NCBI GenBank assembly: GCA_014621425.1
Contig: JAANBB010000294.1
Location: 1 to 51,150 of the forward strand
From: Cylindrodendrum hubeiense
Taxonomy: Eukaryota > Ascomycota > Sordariomycetes > Hypocreales > Nectriaceae
Reading direction: 5' to 3'
Length of the DNA stretch: 51,150 nucleotides
How positions within the stretch are numbered: the first letter of the stretch is position 1; every line of letters starts with the position of its first letter. Position numbers and translations under genes: made by a program. Shown piece after piece: positions 22,306 through 33,616 of this stretch. The notes under the pieces are model-generated. The model did not search any database. It worked only from the letters and a program-made list of their open reading frames with translations, and was not told where the DNA came from.

Positions 22306-23811
22306 ACACATCAACGTCATAGTTATCCCGGAATGTTGGTGTGCTCAGACTGTAACGAGTATCCCGGTACCCCCGCATAAGGTGGACAGTCTGTTGAGAC
22401 TTATTTAGTTCCAGCATTGGACATTCTTTGGGGTTTGCGTTGTTCTGGGTCCGAATATGGGGCGGTTTCGAATCGTTAGCCGGGGTATCTTTTTGACCTT
22501 CACATCATCTGCCACTACCACATGACCTGCCATCTAAGGGTCAAGACAAATTTCCAAGTCTTCTCCCTCCTTTTAGTTCATGAAGAAATCAAGGTAGACT
22601 AATTATCCCTGGGTTCTGGATTCTGATGTTTCTGGTACAGGGGTCCACCATTTCATTTACACACGTTGGAAGGCAATGGTGTGGTACTACGGTCCCTAAC
22701 ACGATACCGATTTCCGACGTGTGAATTCAACCTGCCTTGATCGAAAGCTGAAAATCCCTCCAGTCCCCCCCCCCCCCTGGTCTAGGCACACAGTTTGGTC
22801 GACACCAGTGGCCTTGATGCATGTCGCCAGTACAACTTCTACACACCCCGCAGGGATCAATTTTGTGCATTTGCGACATCGCCATCAGACCTTAGATACT
22901 TTAGTTTCTTAGGAATATATATATAAAGGTAAATACCAACAACCCCACGGTGTTCAGGTAGTATACATGCTCCATTATGCGAACTACCATAGTGAAAATG
23001 AGAACTTGTAGCAAAGATACCGACCTCAATCTACAGTTATGGTCCTTGTTGGGTGCACACAAGTTCGTCTACTGATATGAAAGAGGATATTCGATGGGGT
23101 AAATTTGAATGGCATCGCCGTTTATATCTATGAAATCTTTGGAGGTGGCAAGTTGAAATGGATCAAGACAATGAACATTGCTAGCATATTGTCTATCCTG
23201 TATGGACAGCACATACCAGAAGGATAACAAACTGATTGGCAGTTATTGGTTCACTGAGCGGATGTGATACTTGCCGCCCTGATGTCAAATGAGATATGAG
23301 TGACCTATCCGACCATAACGTCGACTACCATTCCTGCCGAGTAGTCTGGGGTGAGGAACAATCATGTTATGCGCAACGAATAAGTGGCAGGCCAGATGGG
23401 ATTTACGGGGTCAGATAGAAGGATCAAGACAGAGTGCCATGACCCCGGGCAAGCATGGGAGGGAAGTGTCCTGGTGAATAACCAGGCGCCCGAAGCCAAT
23501 GTGAATGAAGCCCTGATACGCGCAATGGATTTTGTGAGGGCTCACGAGATGCTTGTGTATCGCAAGAAGTTTAGAATGGAAACGTCACATAGGATTTAGA
23601 AGACGGTGACTGCTAGGATAACTGCTGAAAATAAACCACCAGCACTTGAAGATCAATCCCGTGCGGGTGTATGACAATTCCACTAATAAGAGATCAGAAT
23701 GAGCCAAGCTCGGATGAGTCCGTCCTTGAGGCAGATAGGTGGTGTGGAGTAATTGATGGCCCGATACGCTTCGAGGTCAAATCGATAAGAGGAGGGGTGG
23801 AGGATAAATGT

Positions 23812-23817
23812 CACGTG
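23812..23817. promoter_or_regulatory. CACGTG element upstream of eL28
   Basis: CACGTG sits about 140 bp upstream of the eL28 start codon. Cbf1 sites of this kind are found in ribosomal protein promoters of several ascomycetes outside the Rap1-based Saccharomyces lineage. Functional use here is inferred. Confidence 0.4.
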
Positions 23818-23957
23818 TTGCGAGCGTGGGTGTGGGGCTCGACTTAGCCGAACGCACAACGGGGATTTTGACACTTGAAGTTGGTAGTTGAAGAAGCTCT
23901 GAAGAAACCTCATCGTCGGCGTCGCGAAATCACCCCCCGGGAAATCCAAAAATCACA

Positions 23958-24754
23958 ATGTCTGCTGCTTCGCTTTCCAACATCTCCCAGGACCTTGTCT
24001 GGGAGATTGTCCGTGAGTCTCCGACCCAGAAACTCGAATGTTTCGAGTTACGTTGTGCGCGATGATGATGGTACTGAGACTGGGTCTTCCCGATGCGCAG
24101 GAAACAACAACTCCTTCTCTGCCAAGAGCAAGAAGAACGGTGGTGTCCAGTTCTCCCGCGACCCCCTTAACCTGACCAACAAGGCCAGCCGCAAGGTACG
24201 AACGCCGCGATACGAATAATGATCCCTTACGGGGGAATCGCTCGGGAAGCAATCATCGCTAACATTTCAACAGCACGCCGGTTTCGTCAACGAGAAGGTA
24301 CGCCCACGACACACATGATGATGATTCGCACGAACGAACCGAAGCTAAACATATGGAATTGATAGGCCATCGGTGTTGCCGTTAACGAGAAGGGTGGTGT
24401 CGTTGTCATCAGCAAGAAGGGTAACTCCAACAAGCCCGCCCAGAACCAGACTGAGACCACCGTCACCAAGGCCAGCCGAAAGTGAGTGTTGAAAAAAAAT
24501 CCTTACTACTCGCCCTCTAGCGGGGGCAGGACTCGCGAATGAACAAATGCTAACCATGCCACTTCCCGAACAGGACCTACCTTACTGTTGCCAACCAGAC
24601 TGCCAAGAACGGCTACCGTGGTGACCTCCGCGCCGCTGCCGTCGAGCGCGCTTCCGCCATCCGCCGATCCCAGAAGCCCGTCAAGGCTGACCACGAGGTC
24701 AAGCTCCGTGGCAACCGGGCCAAGAAGGCCGCCGCCGCCGCTGAGGCAAACTAA
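23958..24754 (+). CDS. rpl28: 60S ribosomal protein eL28
   Basis: Five exons: 23958-24012, 24101-24195, 24274-24297, 24366-24481 and 24574-24754. They give 156 residues. Exon 3 is only 24 nt (HAGFVNEK). The protein starts with SNISQDLVWEIVRNNNSF, followed by FSRDPLNLTNKASRKHAGFVNEKAIGV, the hallmark of the eL28 (L28e/Mak16-type) family, and ends in a basic Ala/Lys-rich tail. It is a component of the large cytosolic ribosomal subunit; S. cerevisiae lacks it while filamentous fungi keep it. Dense introns near the start are usual for fungal ribosomal protein genes. A CACGTG box lies ~140 bp upstream. Confidence 0.92.
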
Positions 24755-26295
24755 GCGATGGGACGACAATGATGAGGGATCGCACGGGGCATGGGTTTGG
24801 GATATGAGCCGGGAAGGCAGCCTGTGTAGCTCTCGTGATTAAGGGATATCAGGAGGGCGAGGAGCATCAACCGAGGTTCTCTGGGTCTGGGTCATGGCTG
24901 GAGTTAGCATTTGAGCTGAAAATGAAAAGAATATATCCGGCCCACGATCACACCGGTAACCCAACCCAACCCAACCCGGTCTGTTCCCTTTGCAAGCAGG
25001 CGGACAATCAATTAGACACAAATACGTATCAGAAGCACATGGCGCGTGTCCACGTGTAAGCGTATGAAACCAGTGACAAGTCAACAGACTCGCGGTGAAA
25101 GATGTCCGACCCGACTGATGGGCCGGAGCACATGAGATACCGAGGATCTCGCCCGGAGACCAAGTCGCCGAGGATGGTGATACGGTAATCGACGTCACAG
25201 GCACGAGCTCCGGCGAGGTTCGGGGCGGTTAGTCGTAAGAATAAGGTGAGATCCCGGGAATTGATGGTTTCCGAGCAAGGCTATCACGGGAATGATAGCC
25301 GCGGATCGGGAATTAAGCTGAGCCACGGCGGCAACTGGGCGCGGCGCTCGCAACTTGTCCGAGGTGTACTGGGCAAACGAGAAACATGCCCCTGACGTAG
25401 GACCTGAGATGCATTCACCCGCTGCACGAGCCGAATGGGGATCAAGGGTCGCACTTTGTATTCCGGATTTCCTGGGGTTGGGGTCCGGAAGTCGAAGCCC
25501 TCACCTGGAAGTACCGGTACAGCCATCTGGGGATGTGGACTTGGTTGATCTGACCGACCCGACCGACGCAGCCAGTAACAGTCAACCAACCAGCCAAGGC
25601 GGCGGTCATTTTTTTTTTGTTTCCCCCTCACCTCGGCGTGCTGCAGTCAGATGCGTGCAAACTGCAGAGAGCCTGAAAGGCAGCGAGAGACAGGACGTGC
25701 GCTGTGTTTGGTTGTTACAACATGGCATTACCAACTCTGTTGTCCACACACCGTAATTATTATTGTACAATGGATACTACCGCACTTACTCCAACTGCAC
25801 ACCAATATTCAGCAAAAACCGGCGCAAGCCCCGGAGGCTCGTCGGGTAATTGGACACAAGTGGAGCTGGAGAGGGTATGATTTCACGATGCCCCTAATAT
25901 TACACTGGCAAATCCCTATCGCGGAGTTCTGGACTCGGACTAAACGCCGAGTCAACACTCGGCCTCGACGGCCGTTCAGTGGGAGGTGTTTTTTTTTTTT
26001 TGCGCGCACACTGGCGTGGGCACTGGGGCGATGAGATGGCGTCAGGGCTAACGCAGTTTTGAGCCTCTATTGCGACAATGGGCTTTGTTTCGTTACGAGT
26101 TTTGGCGGGAGGTGGCTTAGAAATTGGAGATAGGGCGCAAACGTACGAGGTGACCGAGAAGTAATTTGTTTTATGGCCAGCTTCATCATGGCCTTATTCC
26201 TAAACGTGCACTGGCTATTATTCCTAGGTTCCTGATGATTTGACAGGGAACGGGGGGGTAGACGAGTGCCCAAAGCTCCTCCGTTGCGGCGGCGG

Positions 26296-26327
26296 GGCGG
26301 GTTGGCGGGCTGGCGGGCTGGCGGGAT
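26296..26327 (+). repeat. 8-nt GC-rich tandem repeat, 4 units
   Basis: Four 8-mers of the form GGCGGGNT follow one another (GGCGGGTT, GGCGGGCT twice, GGCGGGAT). Noncoding. Confidence 0.8.
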
Positions 26328-26561
26328 ATGTGCCATCTCGCAAGTGACCCAATGCGTGGCAGATATTAGCACCATACACGGGGACGCATCGAGTATGTGG
26401 ACGCACCTCTCTTTCTGTCGCCCATGCGCAGCCTCGAGGAGGTGAGGGGGCAGCGGGAGGGGTCACCGTGCGCCCAAGCAGCAGGCTCCTATTACTGGCA
26501 CTCGTAAGGTGACGGGCGGGCGACCGGGAACCACGGGGGTGGGCTATAAATGCCAATTTTT

Positions 26562-26600
26562 ATGGATCAGGATGGATCAGGATGGATCATGGATCATGGA
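26562..26600 (+). repeat. 10-nt tandem repeat (GATGGATCAG-type)
   Basis: About four units based on GATGGATCA/ATGGATCAG, the last degenerate. It lies just after a TATAAAT motif; the ATG-containing units open only a ~33-codon frame that I do not regard as a gene. Confidence 0.7.
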
Positions 26601-26777
26601 GAGAAGCGCAGCAGCCCAGGCGACCGTCAACATCAGTCATTTACTCTCCCTGATGCCAATTAGCCTCAGTTTACCTGTCCACCACGTCGCTCTCTCGGTG
26701 TTCCGCGCGCTCTTGGAGTCTAGCCTAGGTATACCCGCTCTCACTCGACTGGAGCGGATCGTCGAGGAGGCGCGGGG

Positions 26778-26803
26778 CAGCCAGCAGCCAGCAGCCAGCA
26801 GCC
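26778..26803 (+). repeat. 7-nt CAGCCAG tandem repeat
   Basis: Three full CAGCCAG units plus a partial fourth. Noncoding, upstream of mdhC. Confidence 0.75.
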
Positions 26804-27903
26804 GCATGTTCCTCCACCTCTTTTTTCTTCTTTTCTTTTCTTTTCCTCCATGCTGCCTCTGTTATTTGTCGCATTCCGGGTCCCCGTTGATATCTGCGTC
26901 TATCTTGTATCTCGCAGGGCATGTGGGCGAGTGTGGTATCTGGTCTTGATGATTGGCCAGGCTATACCGCAGCGAAACCAAGCTACTGTATGTAGATTTG
27001 CTTGACAATGTGATGCCTTCGCCTCGGCCGGCCCCTTGATCCTTCGATCGCTCGTGGCAGTGTGGGTTGTGGTCCGCTTGCTGTGTGGGTGGCGGCGCCT
27101 TCCATTGCCCCTCACCCCAAGCGGCGGCCTTTCGCCGTCTCGGAGAAGCGACTTGGGCAGTAAGCCCCCGGTCGCGGTTGCTGTGTGCCCCTCCTTTCTA
27201 CAGGAAGGCAGGAAGGTCAAGGTCCTTCCCCCACCCCGACCTAATACCCCTCCCCACTAGAGCTCTTTTGCGACGCGGCTTCCCGCCCGCGTCGCACCCA
27301 CCCAGACACAGCAGCGCAGCAGCGCGCACATGCCAGCTATGCGCGCGCCAGCAAGGTGTGGAAATGGGTCGAGGGGACCTTCCCCCGGGGGACTCGGACC
27401 AGGCGTGGGCGTAAGCGTGGGCTCCGTGGGAGGAAAGTCGTGCTGGGTTGAGTTGCGCGCGGACAAGGCGGCCAACTGCGGCGTCGGCGCCCTGAGACGA
27501 GACACTTGGTAATGGGCAACTCAGGGAGGTGGATGCGCTGTGGATGATGTGGGATGGATGAGATGCGGAGGAAGAACGGAGTCCGTGGTACCTCCTGTCG
27601 CGCAGACAGGTTCCTGACCGCACCAAGGCGCAAGTCAAGGAACCTCTGGGCCGACCAACGGTACCTCTCGCCGCAGCCCTTTACCTCAAGAGGTTTACCT
27701 TGCCTGACCACGGCCACTCTCCCCCGTCCGTCATCGCTTCATCTACCTCCCTCTTTCAAAACTACTCCCCTTCGCCCTTTTCTTCTTCTTCCCTTTCCAA
27801 TTCTTCCTCTTCTCTTCCCCATTCTACTTCCATCTCCAAGCTCCTCCTCCCTCGTCCACTCACAACTTACTCCTCTCACAACCCCCCTCACAAAACCTTC
27901 ATC

Positions 27904-29391
27904 ATGGTTAAGGCTGGTACGTACGAGAATCGAATTGCGTTATTGCACCCAACCCCGCGCTTTCTTTGCTGCCCTCGGACATGTTTGTGCGAGCTTTGCG
28001 ACTGACTCTAAATACACAGTTGTTGCGGGCGCCGCTGGTGGCATTGGCCAGGTAAGACAGCTCCCCTCATCTTCGCCCACCGCTTTGCGCTCCCAAGCTC
28101 ACATATTTTTTCTCCTTCTCTAGCCTCTCTCGCTCCTGCTCAAGCTCTCTCCTCTCGTCGACGAGCTCGCTCTTTACGATGTCGTCAACACCCCCGGCGT
28201 TGCCACCGATCTTTCCCACATCTCCTCCGTCGCCGTAAGTCGCTACCCCATACCCCAGGAGGGGCCATCTCCCTTTCCCCCGAAGTCCCACTAGCTTGCT
28301 GATACCTCTCTGCAGAAGACGACTGGCTACCTGCCTGCCAACGATGGCGCTAAGGCCGCGTTCAAGGACGCCGACATCATTGTCATCCCCGCTGGAATTC
28401 CCCGTATGTCCATCCCTACCCCGGACTCCTGTCCCCCAGACTTCCCTCCCGGACGCCCGACCCCAGGGCCTTCTCCACGTTAGCTGGTGTGCTGACTGCT
28501 CCCCCCCGCATAGGCAAGCCTGGTATGACTCGCGATGACCTCTTCAAGATCAATGCTGGCATTGTCAAGGGCCTCATCGAGGTCGCTGCTGATGTCGCCC
28601 CCAACGCCTTCATCCTCGTCATCTCTAACCCCGTCAACTCCACCGTCCCTATCGCGGCCGAGGTCCTCAAGGCCAAGAAGGTCTTCAACGCCAAACGCCT
28701 CTTCGGTGTCTCTACCCTCGACATTGTCCGTGCCGAGACCTTCGTCGCTGAGATTGTTGGCGAGAAGCAGCCCCAGAACCTGACTATCCCCGTCATTGGT
28801 GGTCACTCTGGCGAGACTATTGTCCCTCTCTTCAGCAAGGCCTCGCCTGCCGTCAACATCCCCAGTGACAAGTACGATGCTCTCGTGAACCGCGTTCAGT
28901 TCGGCGGTGACGAGGTTGTCAAGGCCAAGGATGGTGCTGGTTCCGCCACCTTGTCCATGGCCTATGCTGGTTACCGGTAAGCGAAACCCCGCCCCCTGAC
29001 TAGCTCAGATCCGTTGGCCCGCAATGACTGACATGCCATGTACAGATTCGCCGAGAAGGTCCTCCGTGCCGCCAAGGGCGAGAAGGGTCTCATCGAGCCC
29101 AGCTACGTCTACCTTCCTGGCATCGAGGGTGGTGACGCCATCGCCAAGGAGACTGGCACCGACTTTTTCTCTGTTCCCATTGAGCTTGGCGTAAGTCGAA
29201 ACTTGAAGATGTGTTTTGGTTGATATGTGCATCTGACTAACTGTGTACAGCCCAACGGTGCTGAGAAGGCCATCAACCCCCTGGAGGGTATCACCGAGAA
29301 GGAGAAGGAGCTCCTGGCCAAGAGTATTGAGGGTCTCAAGGGCAACATCGCCAAGGGTGTCGAGTTTGTCCACAACCCCCCTCAAAAGTGA
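27904..29391 (+). CDS. mdhC: Malate dehydrogenase, cytosolic (NAD-dependent)
   Basis: Seven exons: 27904-27916, 28020-28051, 28124-28234, 28316-28403, 28514-28976, 29046-29190 and 29251-29391. They encode 330 residues; the first exon has only 13 nt. The NAD-binding motif GAAGGIGQ is at 8-15. Substrate-binding arginines are expected at 82 and 88 ([11 protein letters not shown]). The catalytic pair is Asp151 (TLDIVRAE) and His179 (GGHSGE). The chain starts directly at the Rossmann fold, with no mitochondrial presequence, and ends NPPQK without a PTS1 signal, so a cytosolic location is inferred (Aspergillus MdhC type). It interconverts malate and oxaloacetate. It converges with the TRAPP gene. 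Confidence 0.93.
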
Positions 29392-29779
29392 ATAACCCTA
29401 TCACATAATCCCCAACAACCAACCTAGTGAGCAGCTTCCTGAGGAGGCAAGGATACTCCCAGGGTCCATAGCTATGGCGCTAGACATAGTAAAATGAATT
29501 TTAAAGACCACGGCTGCTGATGATCTGCTTTTCTCACAGGTTGTGATTGTCTCGACGGTGATTACGTCAGGTTGCATATTATCCGTTTCTCCCCCCCCGG
29601 TCCTCGTTCAGGCATGGCTGCAGGTATGTATTGGTGGAGGACGGCAGGCTGGGCAGAGTGAGCAGGCATGGTCTCAAATGTTGGACTGCGGTTGGCTAGG
29701 TTTTGGTGTAAATAGTCGGAAGCTAGCGCAGTGTGGCTGGTGCGCGGGTGAGGATATCATGAGCAAGGTAGAACTCTCT
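29392..29779. other. Short convergent intergenic region
   Basis: 388 bp holding the 3' flanks of mdhC and the TRAPP subunit gene. Nothing else is seen. Confidence 0.5.
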
Positions 29780-30635
29780 CTAGGGCTTATTAGGGATAGT
29801 CTTGATTTGAAACACGGCTCCTGGCAATTCATTGATCTCGGCTTGAACGGTGGTGTTGATGCCCAGAGCGGCTAGAGCTCCCCGGACGACGCCGCACGGG
29901 AACCAGAGAAACTGCAGAAGGCGCAGTCTCGGTCAGTTTGCGAAGACGAGGTAGGCTCGGAAGGGGTCGGGAGACGTTACCGGTTGTGCGCGGACTATTG
30001 CCTGTCCGCCCGCCTCGGTACTCATGCGCGAGAATGGTCGGAAGGTGTTATCTGTCAAGACGTAGACGCCCTATTTGTTGCATGGGCATGAGCGGTCTGG
30101 AATGCCAACGTGGGGCAGCATGGTGACAACGTACCCTGTGATTCGTTTTGAGGTTGTCAATATTCTTGCCAAAGACGAGGGACCACAGGTCCTTGCAGAG
30201 GAACTTGATGACATCGAGCGTGTCGTTGAACCGCGGCCGGTCTCTCGAGAACCTGCAACATCCACGCATCAGCAATCAGGCCACTCGCGCACGCCTTCCC
30301 GGGTGCTTCTCTGACCTCTCCACAAGCCCCTGTCCGACTCGGTAGCCCAACATCTCCAGGCGGTAATGCACGGCATCCAGATCCTCCTCGTCGTCCACCT
30401 TCCTGGTGCCAGGGGCGGAAACGACGCCAGCGGCGTTGGAGCTCACGGCATGGCTGGTGGATGCGACATCTGTCGGGGTGGTAGTTGGCTCGAGCACGGC
30501 GGCGTCTCGGTCGTGGGTGACACGGTAGGCGAGGGGAACCAGCTCGATGAGGAGGAAGTCGAGACACGAGGAGCTGAGGAAGTTGGCGGAGGGGTCGGAG
30601 GAGTTGTAGGGTGGCATGACGGGTTCGAAGGACAT
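29780..30635 (-). CDS. trs33: TRAPP complex subunit Trs33 / TRAPPC6
   Basis: Four exons: 30635-30316, 30252-30135, 30070-29981 and 29911-29780, giving 219 residues. The N terminus [18 protein letters not shown] and the core [21 protein letters not shown], then [20 protein letters not shown] and [15 protein letters not shown], are typical of the Bet3/Trs33 fold. The end carries the [15 protein letters not shown] segment. A Ser/Thr/Ala-rich insert of about 60 residues (roughly 38-90) lies between the first helix and the core. Trs33 is a core TRAPP component that helps activate Rab GTPases (Ypt1) in ER-Golgi and Golgi traffic. It is divergent from ade5,7. Confidence 0.9.
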
Positions 30636-31218
30636 GGCTGCGGTTTGAAAGGAGGCTCTGTGACTACGACTTTGGCATCGGGGGAGGGAATGGGCGATAT
30701 TAAATCTGGGATGGTCGTTGATGTTGAGCTGCACTATGATGGTTCACCTCCTGGCGTACCTCCTCCCTACTGGAGCTGACCGAGCTCAACGACAGAGTGG
30801 GCCACTACAGGGTATGCCGTGGGCTGCACGTGCTGATAAGGATCCTCAATGGGCTCTTATCGAAGGGGGAGAAAAAGGTCTTGGCAAACGCGGGGGCACA
30901 GCATAATAGATAATAGAGAGGGTCGCAAATATGGAAGGAAAAGCCAAGCGCGGGGCAGTTGCGATGGCGGCGGGAGTAAAAAAAAAAAATAGCTGCAGCG
31001 CAACTTTTATTCTCGACCAGCCAGCCACACAATCGATTCCCTCCCCCAGAGCTGGTCATCTCTCGCGTGAGCCTGAGCCAATTGCACCTGCTTGCTTTTG
31101 CAAATCGCGATCCTCCAAGTGCTTGCGCCAGTGAGGGCTTCTGGGTGCAGCACCTACCCACCTACACTCTCGAGACGTCTAACCCCGCCAACGACAGTCC
31201 TCGAAACCCCGCGACACC
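30636..31218. other. Divergent promoter region of trs33 and ade5,7
   Basis: 583 bp shared upstream region. It includes a CACGTG near 30825, an A run near 30977-30987, and C-rich leader sequence before 31219. No TGACTCA site was seen. No gene is visible. Confidence 0.5.
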
Positions 31219-33616
31219 ATGGCTGATCTTCGAATCCTCCTCATCGGCAACGGCGGCCGCGAGCACGCCCTCGCCTGGAAGCTGAGCCAGTCTTCCCGCG
31301 TCGAGCAGATTTTTGCCGTCCCCGGAAACGGTGGTACGGCGTCGTCCCCCAAGGTCACCAACGTCGCTTCCATCAAGGCCGATGACTTTGCCAGCCTCGT
31401 CAAGTTTGCTCAGGACAACCAGATCAGCCTTGTAGTCCCCGGCCCCGAGCAGCCTCTTGTCGATGGTGTCGAGGGCTGGTTCAAGAAGGCGGGCATCCCC
31501 GTCTTCGGTCCCTCCCAGGAGGCTGCCCGCCTTGAGGGCAGCAAGACCTACTCCAAGGACTTCATGAAGAAGTACGACATCCCCACCGCCGCCTACGAGA
31601 ACTTCTCCGACTACAACAAGGCCATTGCCTATGTCGACAGCATCAGCCACGACATCGTCATCAAGGCCACCGGTCTGGCTGCTGGCAAGGGCGTCATCCT
31701 CCCCCAGACCAAGGATGAGGCCAAGGCCGCTCTCAAGCAGATCATGGTGGACAAGGAATTTGGCGATGCCGGCAGCGAGGTTGTCATTGAGGAGCTCCTC
31801 ATCGGTGACGAGCTCAGTGTGCTCACCTTCTCCGATGGATACGCCATGCGATCCCTCCCCCTTGCCCAGGACCACAAGCGCATCTTTGACGGCGATCTGG
31901 GCCCTAACACTGGCGGCATGGGCTGCTATGCTCCCACCAACATTGCCACCAAGGAGCTCACCGAACAGATCGACCGCGAGATTCTTGAGCCCACCTTCGC
32001 CGGCATGCGTCGGGAGCAACAGCCCTTCCGTGGTGTTCTCTTCACCGGCCTCATGATCACCAGTGCCGGCCCCAAGGTGCTCGAGTACAACGTCCGCTTC
32101 GGTGACCCCGAGACCCAGACTGTCCTTCCTCTGCTGTCTGCCGAAACCGACCTGGCCGAGGTCATGCTCGCTTGCGCCAACGGCTACCTTGACAACTGCA
32201 ACTTGACCATTGAGAACAAGTTCAGCGCCACCGTTGTTCTCGCTTCCCCTGGTTACCCTAGCTCCTATCCCAAGGGCGCCGAGATGTCTGTTCAGACCCC
32301 CCCTGAGGGATGTACCATTTTCCACGCCGGCACCACTCTTGACAACAACGTATTGAAGACCGCTGGTGGTCGTGTGATTGCCATCAACGCCGTCGGCGAC
32401 TCTCTCCGCGCTGCTGTCGATGCTGCCTACGCTGCCCTTGACGCCAAGGTTATTGACTTTGAGGGTGCCTTCTACCGAAAGGATATTGCCCACCGTGCTT
32501 TCCGAGACACCAAGCAGGCGAGCATGACATACGCCCAGGCTGGTGTGGACATCCAGGCCGGCAACGACTTTGTCGACAAGATCAAGAAGGCTGTTGCCAG
32601 CACCAAGCGAGCTGGCGCTGATGCTGAGATCGGCGGCTTCGGCGGCGAGGTTGACCTCTCCAAGTGTGGCTACCCCGAGGCTCCTATCATTGTCGGCGCT
32701 ATTGACGGTGTTGGCACCAAGCTCATGATCGCCCAGGCCATGAACAAGCACGACACCGTTGGTATCGACCTGGTTGCCATGAACGTCAATGACTTGGTCG
32801 TCCAGGGTGCTACTCCCCTCATGTTCCTCGACTACTACGGCTGCAGCAAGCTCGAGCTCTCCACCGCTGCCGCCTTCGTTGAGGGTGTCGCCACTGGCTG
32901 CCGCCAGGCCGGATGTGCCCTGGTTGGTGGTGAGACTGCTGAAATGCCCGGCATGTATCAGAAGGACGACTATGATGCCGCTGGCTGCGCTGTCGGAACC
33001 GTCACCAACGCCGGTCGCCTCCCCCGCCTTGACGCCATGGTCGAGGGCGACGTGCTCCTGGGTCTCGGCTCCGCGGGCGTCCACTCCAACGGTTTCTCCC
33101 TCGTCCGCCGCATCGTCAAGAGCGTCGGTCTTAGCTACTCCACCCCCGCTCCCTGGGACCAGTCCTTGTCCATCGGCGAGTCCCTCCTCACTCCTACCCG
33201 CATCTACGTCAAGAGCCTCATCTCTGTATTTGGCCAGATCAAGGGCCTCGCTCACATCACCGGTGGTGGCCTCCTCGAGAATGTGCCCCGCATGCTCCCT
33301 GAGCGCCTCGCTGCCGAGATCGAGTTCGGCTCCTGGGAGATCCCCCCCGGTCTTCAAGTGGCTCAAGACGGCCGGCAACGTCACCCCCACCGAGATGTGC
33401 CGCACCTTCAACTCGGGTATTGGCATGGTCGTCGCCGTCGACGCTGCCCAGGCCGAGGCCGTTGCCCAGACCCTCTCCGCCGCTGGCGAGAAGGTCTTCA
33501 CTATTGGCCGCCTAGCCCGTCGGGACCAGGGTGAGGCGTGCTTGATCAACAACGTGGACTCGTGGAGCTCCGAGGCGGGACTGCCCGTGAAGCGAAAGGC
33601 AGATTTGGCGTCGTGA
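31219..33616 (+). CDS. ade5,7: Bifunctional GAR synthetase / AIR synthetase (Ade5,7), frame broken once
   Basis: The fungal fusion of phosphoribosylamine-glycine ligase (about 1-430: starts [22 protein letters not shown]-grasp core with [11 protein letters not shown] and [12 protein letters not shown]) and phosphoribosylformylglycinamidine cyclo-ligase (about 440-end: [39 protein letters not shown]). They catalyse steps 2 and 5 of purine synthesis. Up to about residue 708 the frame is intact. At 33342-33348 a run of seven C shifts it by one base. Beyond, the +1-shifted frame carries the expected AIRS end (VFKWL..., then TFNSGIGMV) to a TGA at 33614-33616. Removing one C gives 798 codons, the usual family length. 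The uncorrected frame stops at 33534. Intronless. Confidence 0.88.
33342..33348 (+). other. Frame-breaking 7-C homopolymer in ade5,7
   Basis: The homologous sequence expects Ile-Pro-Pro-Val-Phe here, which fits six C followed by GG. Seven C are present. It is either an assembly or sequencing slip, a true mutation, or a slippery site. Confidence 0.75.

Larger units (their letters stand above)
21685..23957. other. Divergent, moderately AT-richer intergenic region
   Basis: 2.3 kb upstream of both the DUF2015 gene and eL28. The part from about 22170 to 23880 is visibly less GC-rich than the rest of the window and has no good open frame. It holds a palindromic GTCACGTGAC at 22296-22305, a run of C near 22745-22757, and a short TA repeat near 22915. 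It may be an old degenerated element, but I see no terminal repeats, target-site duplication or protein remnant. Confidence 0.45.
24755..27903. other. Large intergenic region upstream of mdhC
   Basis: 3.1 kb between eL28 and the malate dehydrogenase gene. No credible coding frame is seen. Short tandem repeats lie at 26296-26327, 26562-26600 and 26778-26803, and T runs near 25610 and 25990. The last ~220 bp before 27904 are strongly C/T-rich, as expected of the mdhC leader. A CTATAAAT motif near 26544 has no gene behind it. Confidence 0.5.

Noticed and set aside
22440..22500. GGTTTCGAATCG-like sequence resembling a tRNA T-arm
   Set aside because: No matching A-box or acceptor and anticodon stems could be found around it.
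26562..26664. Small frame behind a TATAAAT motif near 26544
   Set aside because: About 33 codons made largely from a 10-nt repeat; no support as a gene.
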